Below the pieces are notes generated by a model, which worked only from the letters and a program-made list of their open reading frames with translations, was not told the origin of the DNA and did no database searches. From the IMG/VR virus record IMGVR_UViG_3300037475_000032, positions 96,766 through 160,765 of that record: a DNA stretch of 64,000 nucleotides; one strand, given 5' to 3'. Positions within the stretch are counted from its first letter, which is position 1; the number at the start of each line of letters is the position of its first letter. This stretch comes from a virus. The position numbers were made by a program, and so were the translations under genes. Below are positions 56,858 to 64,000 of this stretch, in pieces.

Positions 56858-57741
56858 CGAGCAGCGAGTAGTTCTGCATAGTTGTCTTGATACGGGATAT
56901 CGGCCCTGTACTGGTGCCAGGCGAAGAAGTTGCCGCTCCAGTTGTAGCGATTACGACGACTCGGCGGAGGCTTGAGCGCCATGGGAGTGGCAACGTGCTC
57001 AAACGGAGATAGGTGTCCGTTCCCCATCAGGCGGTCGTGCAGTTCGATGTCCTTCTCGAAGTCACGCTTGCCATCGTGAGTCAAGTAGCTGACCCTTGCG
57101 CAGCGGCCGACACTGAGCTTCTTGCCAAGCTCCCAGTCGGTTCGGCACGGCCCGGTCATGTCACCTGGGTACTTGGTGATTTCCTCACGTTTGACGAGCG
57201 GGAGATGCCATTCACCTGGTTTCACGACGGTCGGCGTGTGGAGAGCAAGAAGCTCCTGCATTTCCAGAGCCGTCCTACGGATCTCCGGCTGAGCGTTCTT
57301 GTCCGTGCGCAGCGCCAAGAAGTTGTCCCACTCGGTAGCCGTGATGATGGCTGTGTGCCACTTGAACGGCTCCAAGATGCGGTTAGCCAGCGCCTTGTGT
57401 AGCTCAAGGCGCTCCAGTGCCGTTGCGGCACCCAACGCAGCCCACTTGGCAGCGTGCCAGGTGATTCTAGCGGCATCGGCCTTCCAGTCCTCCAGTACGA
57501 AGTCCCCGGACATGCCCGGCTGATTCTGCACGAACGCCTCGGGCACGAACGGGTCCTCACGCACCATCCCAATGGCCTTCTTGACCGGGATGGCACGAGA
57601 GGATGCGCTGTTGCGGGAGAGAACACGGTGAGTGTTCATCTCCGCTAGCACGAGTCGAGGGAACGTGACCTCGAATGTCGTGAGACGGACTCCTGAGTCA
57701 GGGGAGAGGGAGTCCGCCAGTATCCTAGCTGTGTACGCCAT
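56848..57741 (-). CDS. thyX: flavin-dependent thymidylate synthase ThyX (297 aa)
   Basis: Makes dTMP from dUMP using FAD and methylenetetrahydrofolate. The phage variant of the ThyX motif, THRVLSRNSASSRAIP, lies near residues 35-50. WHAAKWAALGAA and the GNGHLSPFEHVATP segment with the later SGNFFAWHQYR fit the family. ATG at 57741 is preferred since the longer upstream frame is not protein-like. The C-terminus ends AELLAARSC. The gene overlaps the HNH frame by 10 nt. Confidence 0.86.
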   Translation of the reverse strand: MAYTARILADSLSPDSGVRLTTFEVTFPRLVLAEMNTHRVLSRNSASSRAIPVKKAIGMVREDPFVPEAFVQNQPGMSGDFVLEDWKADAARITWHAAKWAALGAATALERLELHKALANRILEPFKWHTAIITATEWDNFLALRTDKNAQPEIRRTALEMQELLALHTPTVVKPGEWHLPLVKREEITKYPGDMTGPCRTDWELGKKLSVGRCARVSYLTHDGKRDFEKDIELHDRLMGNGHLSPFEHVATPMALKPPPSRRNRYNWSGNFFAWHQYRADIPYQDNYAELLAARSC

Positions 57742-57742
57742 C

Positions 57743-58171
57743 TCAGCGAGGCTGTCCGATCTCACACTCGGCGAGGATCGATTCTGCGAGTCCCTTGATG
57801 ACCTCGACGTTGTTGCCGCCGTAGAGGGTGATGGAGTTGACGACATGCAGGACGAAGTTCTGCTGCGCCTCACGGATGGAGACAAGTCTCTCCAAGCCAT
57901 CGACCAACTCCTCGGAGGCAGCAAGTCCGGCTTCGGCGATGCGAAGTGACTCCTGCAAACCGCCGATGCGCCTGCTTTGATCCGCAATGATCCTTGCGTC
58001 CTCGGAGCGTCGGGCCTGCTCGTCGCATAGCGCGTAGTAGTAGCTGTCCGTCTGCTGCATGAGTCCGGCGTTGGACGATTGCAGGATCTCGATGTCGGAC
58101 TGAGCGACCTCAAGCTGAGCTTCGAGATCCTTCTTCGTTACCTTCGTGGATGCTACTGCCTTATCGGCCAT
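57743..58171 (-). CDS. coiled-coil hypothetical protein (142 aa)
   Basis: KKDLEAQLEVAQSDIEILQSSN and the following heptads indicate a long coiled coil. A more hydrophobic C-terminal segment follows. Start codon is 10 nt after the next upstream gene. Scaffold- or adaptor-like; function unknown. Confidence 0.66.
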   Translation of the reverse strand: MADKAVASTKVTKKDLEAQLEVAQSDIEILQSSNAGLMQQTDSYYYALCDEQARRSEDARIIADQSRRIGGLQESLRIAEAGLAASEELVDGLERLVSIREAQQNFVLHVVNSITLYGGNNVEVIKGLAESILAECEIGQPR

Positions 58172-58181
58172 GCGACTCTCC

Positions 58182-58457
58182 TTACGTGATCTGGATTGGC
58201 TTGTCTAGCTTCCTGCGAAAATCGTCATAGACGGCCTCAGGAAGCTCACCCGCCGTCTCAACCCTAAAGTATTCAAGTGCCTCTTGGAGATCGAGCCACG
58301 CATCTGCCTCGTCGCGTAGTGCCTCGATTCTCGCCCTGCCAGCCTCGATCTGATCCCAGGCTCGCTTGTTCCCACGGTCGCAGTCGCCACTCGTGGTCTG
58401 TGTGAAACGCCTTGAGGTGAAACCTCCGAGCGTGGATTCGTCACTGATTACCGGCAT
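58182..58457 (-). CDS. hypothetical helical protein (91 aa)
   Basis: ATG at 58457 lies within the preceding gene's last codons. Helical, acidic and basic mix (WDQIEAGRARIEALRDEADAW). No family. Confidence 0.6.
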   Translation of the reverse strand: MPVISDESTLGGFTSRRFTQTTSGDCDRGNKRAWDQIEAGRARIEALRDEADAWLDLQEALEYFRVETAGELPEAVYDDFRRKLDKPIQIT

Positions 58458-58635
58458 CGTCTCTCCAGTAGGCAACAATCTCGTCGGTCACGGGCCACTC
58501 GACTACCTCGTAATGACCCTCGTCCCAATGGAACGACGCCATGAACGTGTACCCGATCTGCGGGTCCGCGATCTCAACGTAGTCCCCATTGTAAGGACCG
58601 TCGCAACACAGCACTGACGTTAGCTTGCTTGTCAT
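58441..58635 (-). CDS. hypothetical protein (64 aa)
   Basis: ATG at 58635, overlapping the membrane gene by 4 nt. Beta-rich with CCDGPYNGDYVEI, similar in style to small conserved phage proteins. No function. Confidence 0.58.
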   Translation of the reverse strand: MTSKLTSVLCCDGPYNGDYVEIADPQIGYTFMASFHWDEGHYEVVEWPVTDEIVAYWRDDAGNQ

Positions 58636-58895
58636 ACCTCTCCGGTTCTGGCCTGTAGTGCTCGGCTGAGCAAGATGATCCATCCTAGCACGTTCAGTGC
58701 CTCTACCACCATCACGTACCAGTATTCCATCGTGAGATAGTTGAGAGTGAAGACGAGCAACGTGCCGCCGATGGCGACGCACGACTTCACAGGGAGGATC
58801 ACTTTACTCATGATCTGAGGAATAAGTCCCCAGAGCAGCACGAGCGCTCCGATGGAGAAGATCAAATCGTGTACCTGGGGACTGATTCCGAACAT
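58632..58895 (-). CDS. small membrane protein, about three helices (87 aa)
   Basis: Segments LIFSIGALVLLWGLIP, SCVAIGGTLLVFTLNYL and VEALNVLGWIILLS suggest three transmembrane helices. It starts 2 nt after the next membrane gene's stop. Together they may form a complex. Confidence 0.66.
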   Translation of the reverse strand: MFGISPQVHDLIFSIGALVLLWGLIPQIMSKVILPVKSCVAIGGTLLVFTLNYLTMEYWYVMVVEALNVLGWIILLSRALQARTGEV

Positions 58896-58897
58896 AT

Positions 58898-59168
58898 TTA
58901 GTCGTTCTCGTTTGCGTAGATGGACATGTTACGGGCAAAGAACTTGGCGCTCCAGAAGGCGAGCGCGAAGGCTGAGATCACACTGCTGACTGTGAAATCA
59001 ACACCCAGAGCCGTCCAGTAGTTGACGGTCCCGAGTCCATGACCTATGGCTTCGTGTACCTGGAAGATGTTCCAGTAGAGGCAGAAGGCCGCCGCCTCAA
59101 GCGGGCCAAGAAGGAGTTGTGCGATTACTTTCGCGCCCTTGGATGGGGGGGGTACTGCGATTGCTCAT
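58898..59168 (-). CDS. small membrane protein with frame break at C8 (about 89 aa)
   Basis: From ATG 59168 (good AAAGGA site) the frame stops after about 23 codons. Deleting one base of the C8 run (59145-59152) continues it into a hydrophobic protein (VIAQLLLGPLEAAAF, TALGVDFTVSSVISAF, ending YANEND). The reading is thus either a one-base insertion error, a phase-variable tract or a slippage site. Two transmembrane helices are likely. Confidence 0.6.
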
Positions 59169-59178
59169 GGCTTTCCTT

Positions 59179-59523
59179 TCATAGACCGACTGCTCTGCGA
59201 ACGGTGTCTAGTGTAGCACACACGAAGTACGGATCTGCACAACTTTTCATGTTGAGCAGTTCTGCGTCCGTGCTGTCGGGCGTGATCGCACAATGACAGT
59301 TCTGGGATTTGGGATGAGAGATGATACCGGCGATGATGCCTCGTCGGTTTTCTTCGGCCTTGCGAGCACGACCTTCCTGCATCTTGCTCACAGACTTCTC
59401 TTGTTTCGCCGAAGGCTTGGGTGTGTGGTCGGGGCAGTTGGCGGGGATGCGACCACGTTTGCTGGGCCGCTCCCACTCGTGATTGCCCGCCTCACAGCGG
59501 AGGGTTATGGTCTTACCACTCAT
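59179..59523 (-). CDS. hypothetical protein with zinc-like sites (114 aa)
   Basis: N-terminal beta segment with CEAGNHEWERPSKRG, then CPDHTPK, a possible metal site; a central Lys/Arg/Glu helix; and CHCAITP later. No family. Confidence 0.6.
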   Translation of the reverse strand: MSGKTITLRCEAGNHEWERPSKRGRIPANCPDHTPKPSAKQEKSVSKMQEGRARKAEENRRGIIAGIISHPKSQNCHCAITPDSTDAELLNMKSCADPYFVCATLDTVRRAVGL

Positions 59524-59686
59524 ACTCGTTCTGGATTTCCTGATCTTCTAGCTCGGCCGTGTACTCGGCGTCAGGATCAATGTCGGGATCGATGTTCTCA
59601 CAGATCTCGCAGTAGGGTCCGGGGCGCTCGGCCTCCGAAAGTACTTTGCCACAGTCGTCACAGAAATCGATGTCCAGGTCAGTCAT
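59513..59686 (-). CDS. small acidic zinc-site protein (57 aa)
   Basis: ATG at 59686 is in an ATGA overlap with the next upstream gene. FCDDCG and YCEICE pairs form a zinc site; the remainder is Asp/Glu-rich. It overlaps the 59179 gene by 11 nt. Confidence 0.58.
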   Translation of the reverse strand: MTDLDIDFCDDCGKVLSEAERPGPYCEICENIDPDIDPDAEYTAELEDQEIQNEYEW

Positions 59687-59994
59687 CTGCCCCATGCGTC
59701 CATACCTCGGTACAGTTCGATGACAAGAATCTCTACGTTACAGTCGTCACGGATATAGACCCCGATCTGAGTATCAGAGACGTATGGTCCTGTCTCTGAC
59801 ATGGGGTGTCCGAGTGCTACATTCTCGTCACCATAGCGGCGCTGTAGTCCGCGTATGTTGTAACGAGCCATGTTGTTGGCGCTGTGACAACTGATACCCA
59901 GATTGCACTCAAAGCGCCAACCCTCTCCTCGCCAGTGGTCCCAGTCTGCCGCCCAAACAATGGGCGTGTCAGGGTGAATCCCGTAGCGGTCCAT
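59683..59994 (-). CDS. hypothetical protein (103 aa)
   Basis: Trp/Arg/Asn-rich beta protein (WAADWDHWRGEGWRF) with a two-Cys element (NLGISCHSANN). ATG at 59994 overlaps the upstream TGA. Function unknown. Confidence 0.6.
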   Translation of the reverse strand: MDRYGIHPDTPIVWAADWDHWRGEGWRFECNLGISCHSANNMARYNIRGLQRRYGDENVALGHPMSETGPYVSDTQIGVYIRDDCNVEILVIELYRGMDAWGR

Positions 59995-60167
59995 CAAGTA
60001 GCCGCCATGATCTCGTTGACTGCCATCATTCTGAGATGGTCACAGTACGTCTGCACAACCATCTCAGGGCTACCTCCCAGTCCGCCGCAGTCTACGATAG
60101 CACGGCTGAAAGCCGCCTGTAGCTTCTCTGGTCCATAGCCTTCAACGATGGAGTCAATCGAGTGCAT
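59994..60167 (-). CDS. hypothetical helical protein (57 aa)
   Basis: ATG 60167 is preceded by AAGGAG at 10 nt. Helical (IVEGYGPEKLQAAFSRAIV), then a short Cys-containing tail. No family. Confidence 0.58.
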   Translation of the reverse strand: MHSIDSIVEGYGPEKLQAAFSRAIVDCGGLGGSPEMVVQTYCDHLRMMAVNEIMAAT

Positions 60168-60181
60168 GACGGAAGGGCTCC

Positions 60182-60394
60182 TTAGGAGATGTGGGCTTCT
60201 GCGCCGAGTTCTTCGAGGAAGTCGCCCCACGAGCCGAACACGGTGACGATCTGGTCCACTGACGGAAGCTCGGGGTCGGCCTTTGCCAACGCCCTCCACT
60301 CGTCGCGCGTAGGAGGAATCCCACCGCTGTTGTCCAGATAGTCCTCTCCGGCCTCCAGGTAATCGTCTTCTCGTTGGATTTGAGTTGCGGACAT
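60182..60394 (-). CDS. stand-alone homing-endonuclease-associated repeat protein (70 aa)
   Basis: PPTRDEWRALAKADPELPSVDQI and FGSWGDFLEELGAE match the HNH-associated DNA-recognition repeat (two helices and a W/G-containing turn). No nuclease domain is attached. It may bind DNA alone as a regulator or be a remnant. ATG follows CAAGGAGAACGG. Confidence 0.66.
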   Translation of the reverse strand: MSATQIQREDDYLEAGEDYLDNSGGIPPTRDEWRALAKADPELPSVDQIVTVFGSWGDFLEELGAEAHIS

Positions 60395-60426
60395 CCGTTC
60401 TCCTTGCCGTGTGATTTGTCTCGATG

Positions 60427-60455
60427 ACTCTAGCAAAGCACCACGGGCACTTCAA
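60427..60455 (-). promoter_or_regulatory. leftward promoter of the small-gene operon
   Basis: TTGAAG, 17-nt spacer, TAGAGT, about 33 nt before the 60394 ATG, which has a normal ribosome-binding site. It may drive the leftward operon toward ThyX. Confidence 0.62.
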
Positions 60456-60490
60456 GAGTCATATCTGGTTGGGGACCATCATAGCACGGC

Positions 60491-61381
60491 CTAGCCGACC
60501 GCCGCCTTGAGCAGCTTACGGGCCTCGGGGTCTTGGATCAAGGACCAATCCATGTTCCCCGTGTTGATTTCGCCGCCCTTCTGGGCCGCTGATGGGGATT
60601 CCGACCATACAAGAGCCTTGATCCACGGACGAGCACGCAACGAGCCATGTAGTTGACTGAGCCACGAGTATCGATTCCCGTACGTGACCTTCATCTCGGA
60701 CAAGATCATGGGCTTGTGATAGGTTGCGTGGAGGAAGTCAATACGTTGGAAGAAATACGCTTGACCGTACACTACGTTCAATGCGAAGGCGACAGTCGTC
60801 ATCCCGACATAGCTGACGTACTTGCTGCCCGGATACCATTGAGTCACGATGGACTTCCAATGCGCTGGAAGTTGGCCGATCATGCCATCCGGGGACCAGA
60901 CGAAGCGTACATTGGAAGCTCCAAGGTTGTGGAAAATCGTCCAGACGTGTCTCCATGCAGCTATGAAGTCTGTTGGTCCGGTCGCGTACCAAGGAGACCA
61001 CATGCCGTTCATCTCCTGGGCTAGGCGAATATAGACGACATGTTTATATTCCCTCAGAGCCGTCGCCCATGAGGCGATATACGAGTCATACTGGCCTGTG
61101 ATGATGCTGGGGATGATGTTCGGAGAGCCAAACACAGCCCCAGACTTCGGCATCCAGGTGATGAACGGAGTAGCTTTTAGTTCATCAGACTCGGCTAGGA
61201 AGCGTCCAGGAGTTGCTTCGCTCCACGACATGAAGCCTCCGAAGATCTGCTGTCCAAGCCTCTGATTGCGAAGCGTCTGGTACTGCTGCGTCGAACCTGT
61301 CACGCCTAGCATGACATGTGCCTGAGTGCTCGCCGGAAGGGCAAGGAGTAGTATGACGATGAGAACTAGCGAACGCCTCAT
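60491..61381 (-). CDS. secreted GH26-like glycoside hydrolase (296 aa)
   Basis: A signal peptide (RRSLVLIVILLLALPASTQA) leads a TIM-barrel-type GH26 (beta-mannanase/licheninase) protein: VVYIRLAQEMNGMWSPWY (acid/base Glu in an EMN-type turn), VRFVWSPDGM, YPGSKYVSYVG, and the late ILSEMKVTYG with the nucleophile Glu. It should hydrolyse a mannan- or glucan-like polymer outside the cell. It overlaps the glycosyltransferase stop by 4 nt. Start chosen at 61381 (the longer upstream frame is not protein-like). Confidence 0.78.
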   Translation of the reverse strand: MRRSLVLIVILLLALPASTQAHVMLGVTGSTQQYQTLRNQRLGQQIFGGFMSWSEATPGRFLAESDELKATPFITWMPKSGAVFGSPNIIPSIITGQYDSYIASWATALREYKHVVYIRLAQEMNGMWSPWYATGPTDFIAAWRHVWTIFHNLGASNVRFVWSPDGMIGQLPAHWKSIVTQWYPGSKYVSYVGMTTVAFALNVVYGQAYFFQRIDFLHATYHKPMILSEMKVTYGNRYSWLSQLHGSLRARPWIKALVWSESPSAAQKGGEINTGNMDWSLIQDPEARKLLKAAVG

Positions 61382-62737
61382 ATCTCCACCTCGACCTTTG
61401 AGCGCGTTCCCCAGCCGGTTCGATAGCAGGTCACGATGGCGAACATGCGCAATGGCCTCAGCACGAACGCAGTCCAGATCAACATAAAGGGAGCCAGGAG
61501 GAAAGTCGTGATCTGGAATAGAAGACCCTGATCGCTCCTCCAGATCGTCAGATACTTCAAGCTGACGATATAACACACCAACAAGCTGAACAACAGCATC
61601 AATGGTGTAAAATCGACCGTATGCAGTAGGGGGCCAAGGATGAAGATGTACACAAACGCAAAGGAGATCAGCGCGAAGTTCACCCAGGCGATGAAGTGCT
61701 CCCAGTATGCGAAGCCTTTGAGCGGTAGGTAACGGAACCTCCATACTGAGCGGATAGTCGATCCTCGCATCCAGCGAAGTTGTTGCCTCAGATGATGAGA
61801 TACATTGTCCGGCAACACCGTGAAGGCAAAGCTAGATGGCTGCTGTACAGTGCGCCCCTTCAAGTGTGCCAGGAGAGTAAGCAGCGAATCGTCTGAGAAC
61901 TGCACGGGGCGACCCATGAAGGTCTCGTTCTCGTAGGTTGCAATGCCCCCCCCGAATCACGTCTGAGCGATACATGGAGAAGTTGCCGCTGTTGACGAGC
62001 ACGCATCCGAGCTTGCTCATAGCTCCGCGCACCGCAAGCTGGAAGGCCAAGAGCCACGGATCGGTGAGACGGACAAACAGGTCTCGGTTGTTGTACGCGA
62101 GGATTACGGACGCGACCGATGCCACCTTGGCGGATGCAAAGGGCTTCATGCCCTCCTCGACACAACGGGGGTCGAGTACGGTATCAGAGTCCATGGTGGC
62201 GAAGATGTCAGAGTCATCCCCTCGGAACGTCGTTAGCTGAGCGTGACGCTTGCCTGCGTTTGGCACATCGACCCACTCCAATGTCGAGTGTGGATGATCC
62301 TGCGACAACCACCATCTCTTGATTGCTGCCAACTCATCCAGATACGCTGTTGAGCCATCATTTACAACCTGTACGCGCTGGATAGGACGTGTTTGGTCAA
62401 GGATCGATTGGAGAGCCGTACGGAGCGCTACCGGGTCCTCGTTGTAGGCCGGGACATTCAGGGTGATCGTCAGATCATCCAGTTCTCGCCCTTGATCCTC
62501 CGTTACCGTGAATGGCTTCTCGAACCATGCAAGGGTCAGGTGCCACACGAGCGAGAGAAACGTGAGACTCCACAGAAACGCGAACGCATGACTGCTCGTG
62601 GCACCCATGATTGCGTTGTAGTCGGAGATAAGGTGACGGGTCGTCCATGCGAGGCCGATGACGAGCAGCACAGGCACGATGAACCATCGCGCCCGTCTGC
62701 GAATGAACGCAGAAGGGATGAGATTTGTCTCAGGCAT
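61378..62737 (-). CDS. processive family-2 glycosyltransferase, frame break at G8
   Basis: The N-terminal two-thirds has transmembrane helices, VNDGST (first Asp), TMDSDTV (DxD) and TFRGDDSDIF. After the C8/G8 run (61946-61953), deleting one base joins it to SDDSLLTLL and QQLRWMRG (QxxRW), then more membrane helices: the cellulose/hyaluronan-synthase layout. Such enzymes extend a polysaccharide chain from UDP-sugars through the membrane. The joined product is about 452 aa. ATG at 62737 follows GAGGAAAGAAGG. The G8 tract could be a phase-variable switch or an indel error. Confidence 0.75.
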
Positions 62738-63816
62738 CGGTGGCCTTCTTTCCTCGACGGAAACCAAATCGGATGGCGACAGCGGCAATCACGATGAGGG
62801 ATACGCAGAGAATGGGAATCCACATCTGCTGCCATGCCATCGCCCCGATAACCGCCAGGCTGAACCCGCCAGAGTGAATTGAGTTGTCGTAGTCCATTGC
62901 TTCTTGTTGTCCTTGGGTTGGTGTTTAAACGATCTCGATGAAGACGCACGGTCTGATCGTGGAGCAGGTACAGCTTCTCGACATCCAGCCATGAACGAGC
63001 GGGGTCCCAATCGCTCCAACGCTCCACTGCGGCCATGTCCATCCAGCCATGACCCTCGCAGGTCGGGCACGTTGATTCGATGCCAAGCACCTCACATCGG
63101 TTCTGGACGAGGATCATGCGATTGATCCCATCGTGGCTGTCCGTGCCGACATCGGTGTTCAGGGCGTTGATCTCAGCGGCCGTGCGAGGAACGCTCACCC
63201 AGCCCTCCTCCTTGCCTTTCCACTCACGCAGGCGACCGGCCGCTATGAGTGCATCGACCTCAGCCTGACCGATCTTGTCGTGCCAAGCCAACTCCTTGGC
63301 GTTCGGGCCGCCGATCTGATGCGGGTAGAAGGTCTGGGAGATAGCCCTTGCCGCAGGCGTCAAGCCGTCTCCAGCCTCTTCGTTGTGGATGGCACCGTAG
63401 CCACCGCCAGCGGCCGGACCACAAGCCGTGCAAGCCTGCGGAGTTGGAGGCTCAGGGCCACGATCCGGCTTGACGCCCACGTAGGGACCGTACTCGCTGT
63501 GCATGATGCGCAGAAGCTCACCAGTTCCCAGCGTGTGGATGCTCCCGACTGTCGCGGCCTCATCCTCGTCAGGAGGACCCTCGCCACGGGCGAAGTCGCC
63601 GATGTGACCCGACTGACGGGTCTCCAGGACTTCGGCCTTGAGCGTTGCGGTCGAGCCGAATGGAAGATCCTCGACGGCGGTCAGGAAGGCATCGGATAGC
63701 GGTTCCCCTCCGGGCGTGGAGAAGAGACCCACGGAGCCATAGCGGTCACTCACGCGCTCGCTTTTGTGCCAGCCGAGTACGCCGGTCCCGATGTCGATGG
63801 TCTGTGTGTCAGTCAT
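62536..63816 (-). CDS. hypothetical protein with DnaJ-like zinc element; 3' end doubtful (426 aa as read)
   Basis: ATG at 63816 follows ATAGGAGACATCCGC. The convincing part (to about 62918) is acidic alpha/beta, with CTACGP near residue 125 and CPTCEGHGW near 250. It then continues without a stop through the small membrane gene and into the glycosyltransferase, where its composition turns Ser/Arg/Cys-rich and non-native. The true end is probably near 62918 and an unseen frameshift hides the stop. Function unknown. Confidence 0.5.
   Translation of the reverse strand: MTDTQTIDIGTGVLGWHKSERVSDRYGSVGLFSTPGGEPLSDAFLTAVEDLPFGSTATLKAEVLETRQSGHIGDFARGEGPPDEDEAATVGSIHTLGTGELLRIMHSEYGPYVGVKPDRGPEPPTPQACTACGPAAGGGYGAIHNEEAGDGLTPAARAISQTFYPHQIGGPNAKELAWHDKIGQAEVDALIAAGRLREWKGKEEGWVSVPRTAAEINALNTDVGTDSHDGINRMILVQNRCEVLGIESTCPTCEGHGWMDMAAVERWSDWDPARSWLDVEKLYLLHDQTVRLHRDRLNTNPRTTRSNGLRQLNSLWRVQPGGYRGDGMAADVDSHSLRIPHRDCRCRHPIWFPSRKEGHRCLRQISSLLRSFADGRDGSSCLCCSSSASHGRPVTLSPTTTQSWVPRAVMRSRFCGVSRFSRSCGT
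62730..62897 (-). CDS. small membrane protein (55 aa)
   Basis: A clear leftward ATG frame: polar start, then two adjacent hydrophobic segments (SLAVIGAMAW, PILCVSLIVIAAVAI), and a basic tail (RFGFRRGKK). It overlaps the glycosyltransferase start by 8 nt and is likely a partner or regulator of it. Confidence 0.62.
   Translation of the reverse strand: MDYDNSIHSGGFSLAVIGAMAWQQMWIPILCVSLIVIAAVAIRFGFRRGKKATDA
62923..62930. repeat. GTTTAAAC palindrome (copy 9, intergenic)
   Basis: Just upstream of the membrane mini-gene, in the short gap before the 426-aa frame's likely end; context GGTGTTTAAACGATC. Confidence 0.6.
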
Positions 63817-63827
63817 GCGGATGTCTC

Positions 63828-63998
63828 CTATAGAGCGTTGTAGGATGCGATTGCGTCGTCCATCCATTGGGCGACCTTACGGATGTTCTTGACCTTGCCT
63901 CGCAACTCGAAGCGGATGGTCGTGAACAGGAAGTGCTTTTCCTCCTCGACAACGCACTCCACATCGTAGTTCCAGCAAGTGGTCTTGAGCGCACTTGC
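63828..63998 (-). CDS. C-terminal end of a hypothetical protein (partial)
   Basis: A leftward frame enters from the right edge and ends YNAL-stop 11 nt before the next ATG. The 56 visible residues are alpha/beta with FLFTTIRFEL and AQWMDDAIASY. The N-terminus is outside the window; no family assigned. Confidence 0.6.
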   Translation of the reverse strand, partial: ASALKTTCWNYDVECVVEEEKHFLFTTIRFELRGKVKNIRKVAQWMDDAIASYNAL

Positions 63999-64000
63999 AG

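Noticed and set aside
1-64000. tRNA genes, suggested by the CCA-adding enzyme
   Set aside because: A scan for the T-loop GGTTCGA with matching acceptor stems gave only isolated hits (for example near 20643 and 56073) without a cloverleaf.

Overview
The window is a continuous stretch of a large tailed-phage genome (Caudoviricetes), GC-rich and very densely coded. Evidence: a portal protein, a tail-collar fibre, several tail-tip or decoration proteins, an rIIA/rIIB pair, phage-type ThyX, a T4-type dNMP kinase, free-standing homing endonucleases, and dozens of tiny genes whose starts and stops overlap by ATGA. No rRNA, tRNA or bacterial housekeeping gene is visible. Many promoters read TTGACA-N17-TAnACT with the ATG only 6-8 nt after the -10 box, which implies leaderless mRNAs; this and the base composition suggest an actinobacterial or similar high-GC host (inference). 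The terminase, major capsid and replication genes must lie outside the window.

Layout. 1-6.4 kb (rightward): end of an unknown gene, a zinc-finger protein, a small portal-like protein, the portal, and a metallophosphoesterase. 6.4-22.2 kb (rightward): nucleotide enzymes (dNMP kinase, HAD phosphatase, polynucleotide-kinase-like protein) among many zinc-ribbon and hypothetical proteins, a 1163-aa multi-enzyme fusion with a CCA-adding-enzyme domain, a 369-aa nucleotidyltransferase, an HNH nuclease, a SLOG protein, a HicA-like protein and a SWIM protein. 22.2-31.9 kb: early-type operons with strong promoters (macrodomain, pentapeptide protein, rIIA, rIIB). 31.9-40.5 kb: membrane proteins, tail collar fibre, LAGLIDADG nuclease and a 1918-aa modular giant. 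40.6-45.3 kb (leftward): fibre and decoration genes. 45.4-48.7 kb (rightward): small early-type genes ending in a cupin. 48.7-56 kb (mostly leftward): lectin-like decoration proteins, an 827-aa virion-type protein, a SprT-like metallopeptidase and small genes. 56-64 kb (leftward): HNH remnant, ThyX, small genes, then a GH26-like secreted hydrolase beside a processive family-2 glycosyltransferase.

The most striking signal is a repeated module of about 90-110 aa. It opens with a hydrophobic-H/Y...G-x-[VL]-x-x-G...H segment and often closes with an [DE]-x-W-x-F signature, sometimes followed by a K-[VI]-A step. Seven copies can be counted in the 1918-aa protein, two in the CCA-enzyme fusion, one at the C-terminus of the nucleotidyltransferase, and a truncated copy at the end of the leftward 827-aa protein. 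Each host protein also carries a nucleic-acid or nucleotide enzyme domain (CCA/Pol-beta nucleotidyltransferase, 2H phosphoesterase, ADP-ribosyltransferase-like, helix-hairpin-helix glycosylase-like). A plausible reading is a family of virion-associated carrier proteins that deliver enzymes with the DNA; this is inference.

Other genome-wide signals are nine copies of the palindrome GTTTAAAC (about one expected by chance), a TAATAGG motif directly before six tail-type genes on both strands, and three genes whose frames break by exactly +1 inside homopolymers (A7, C8, G8).
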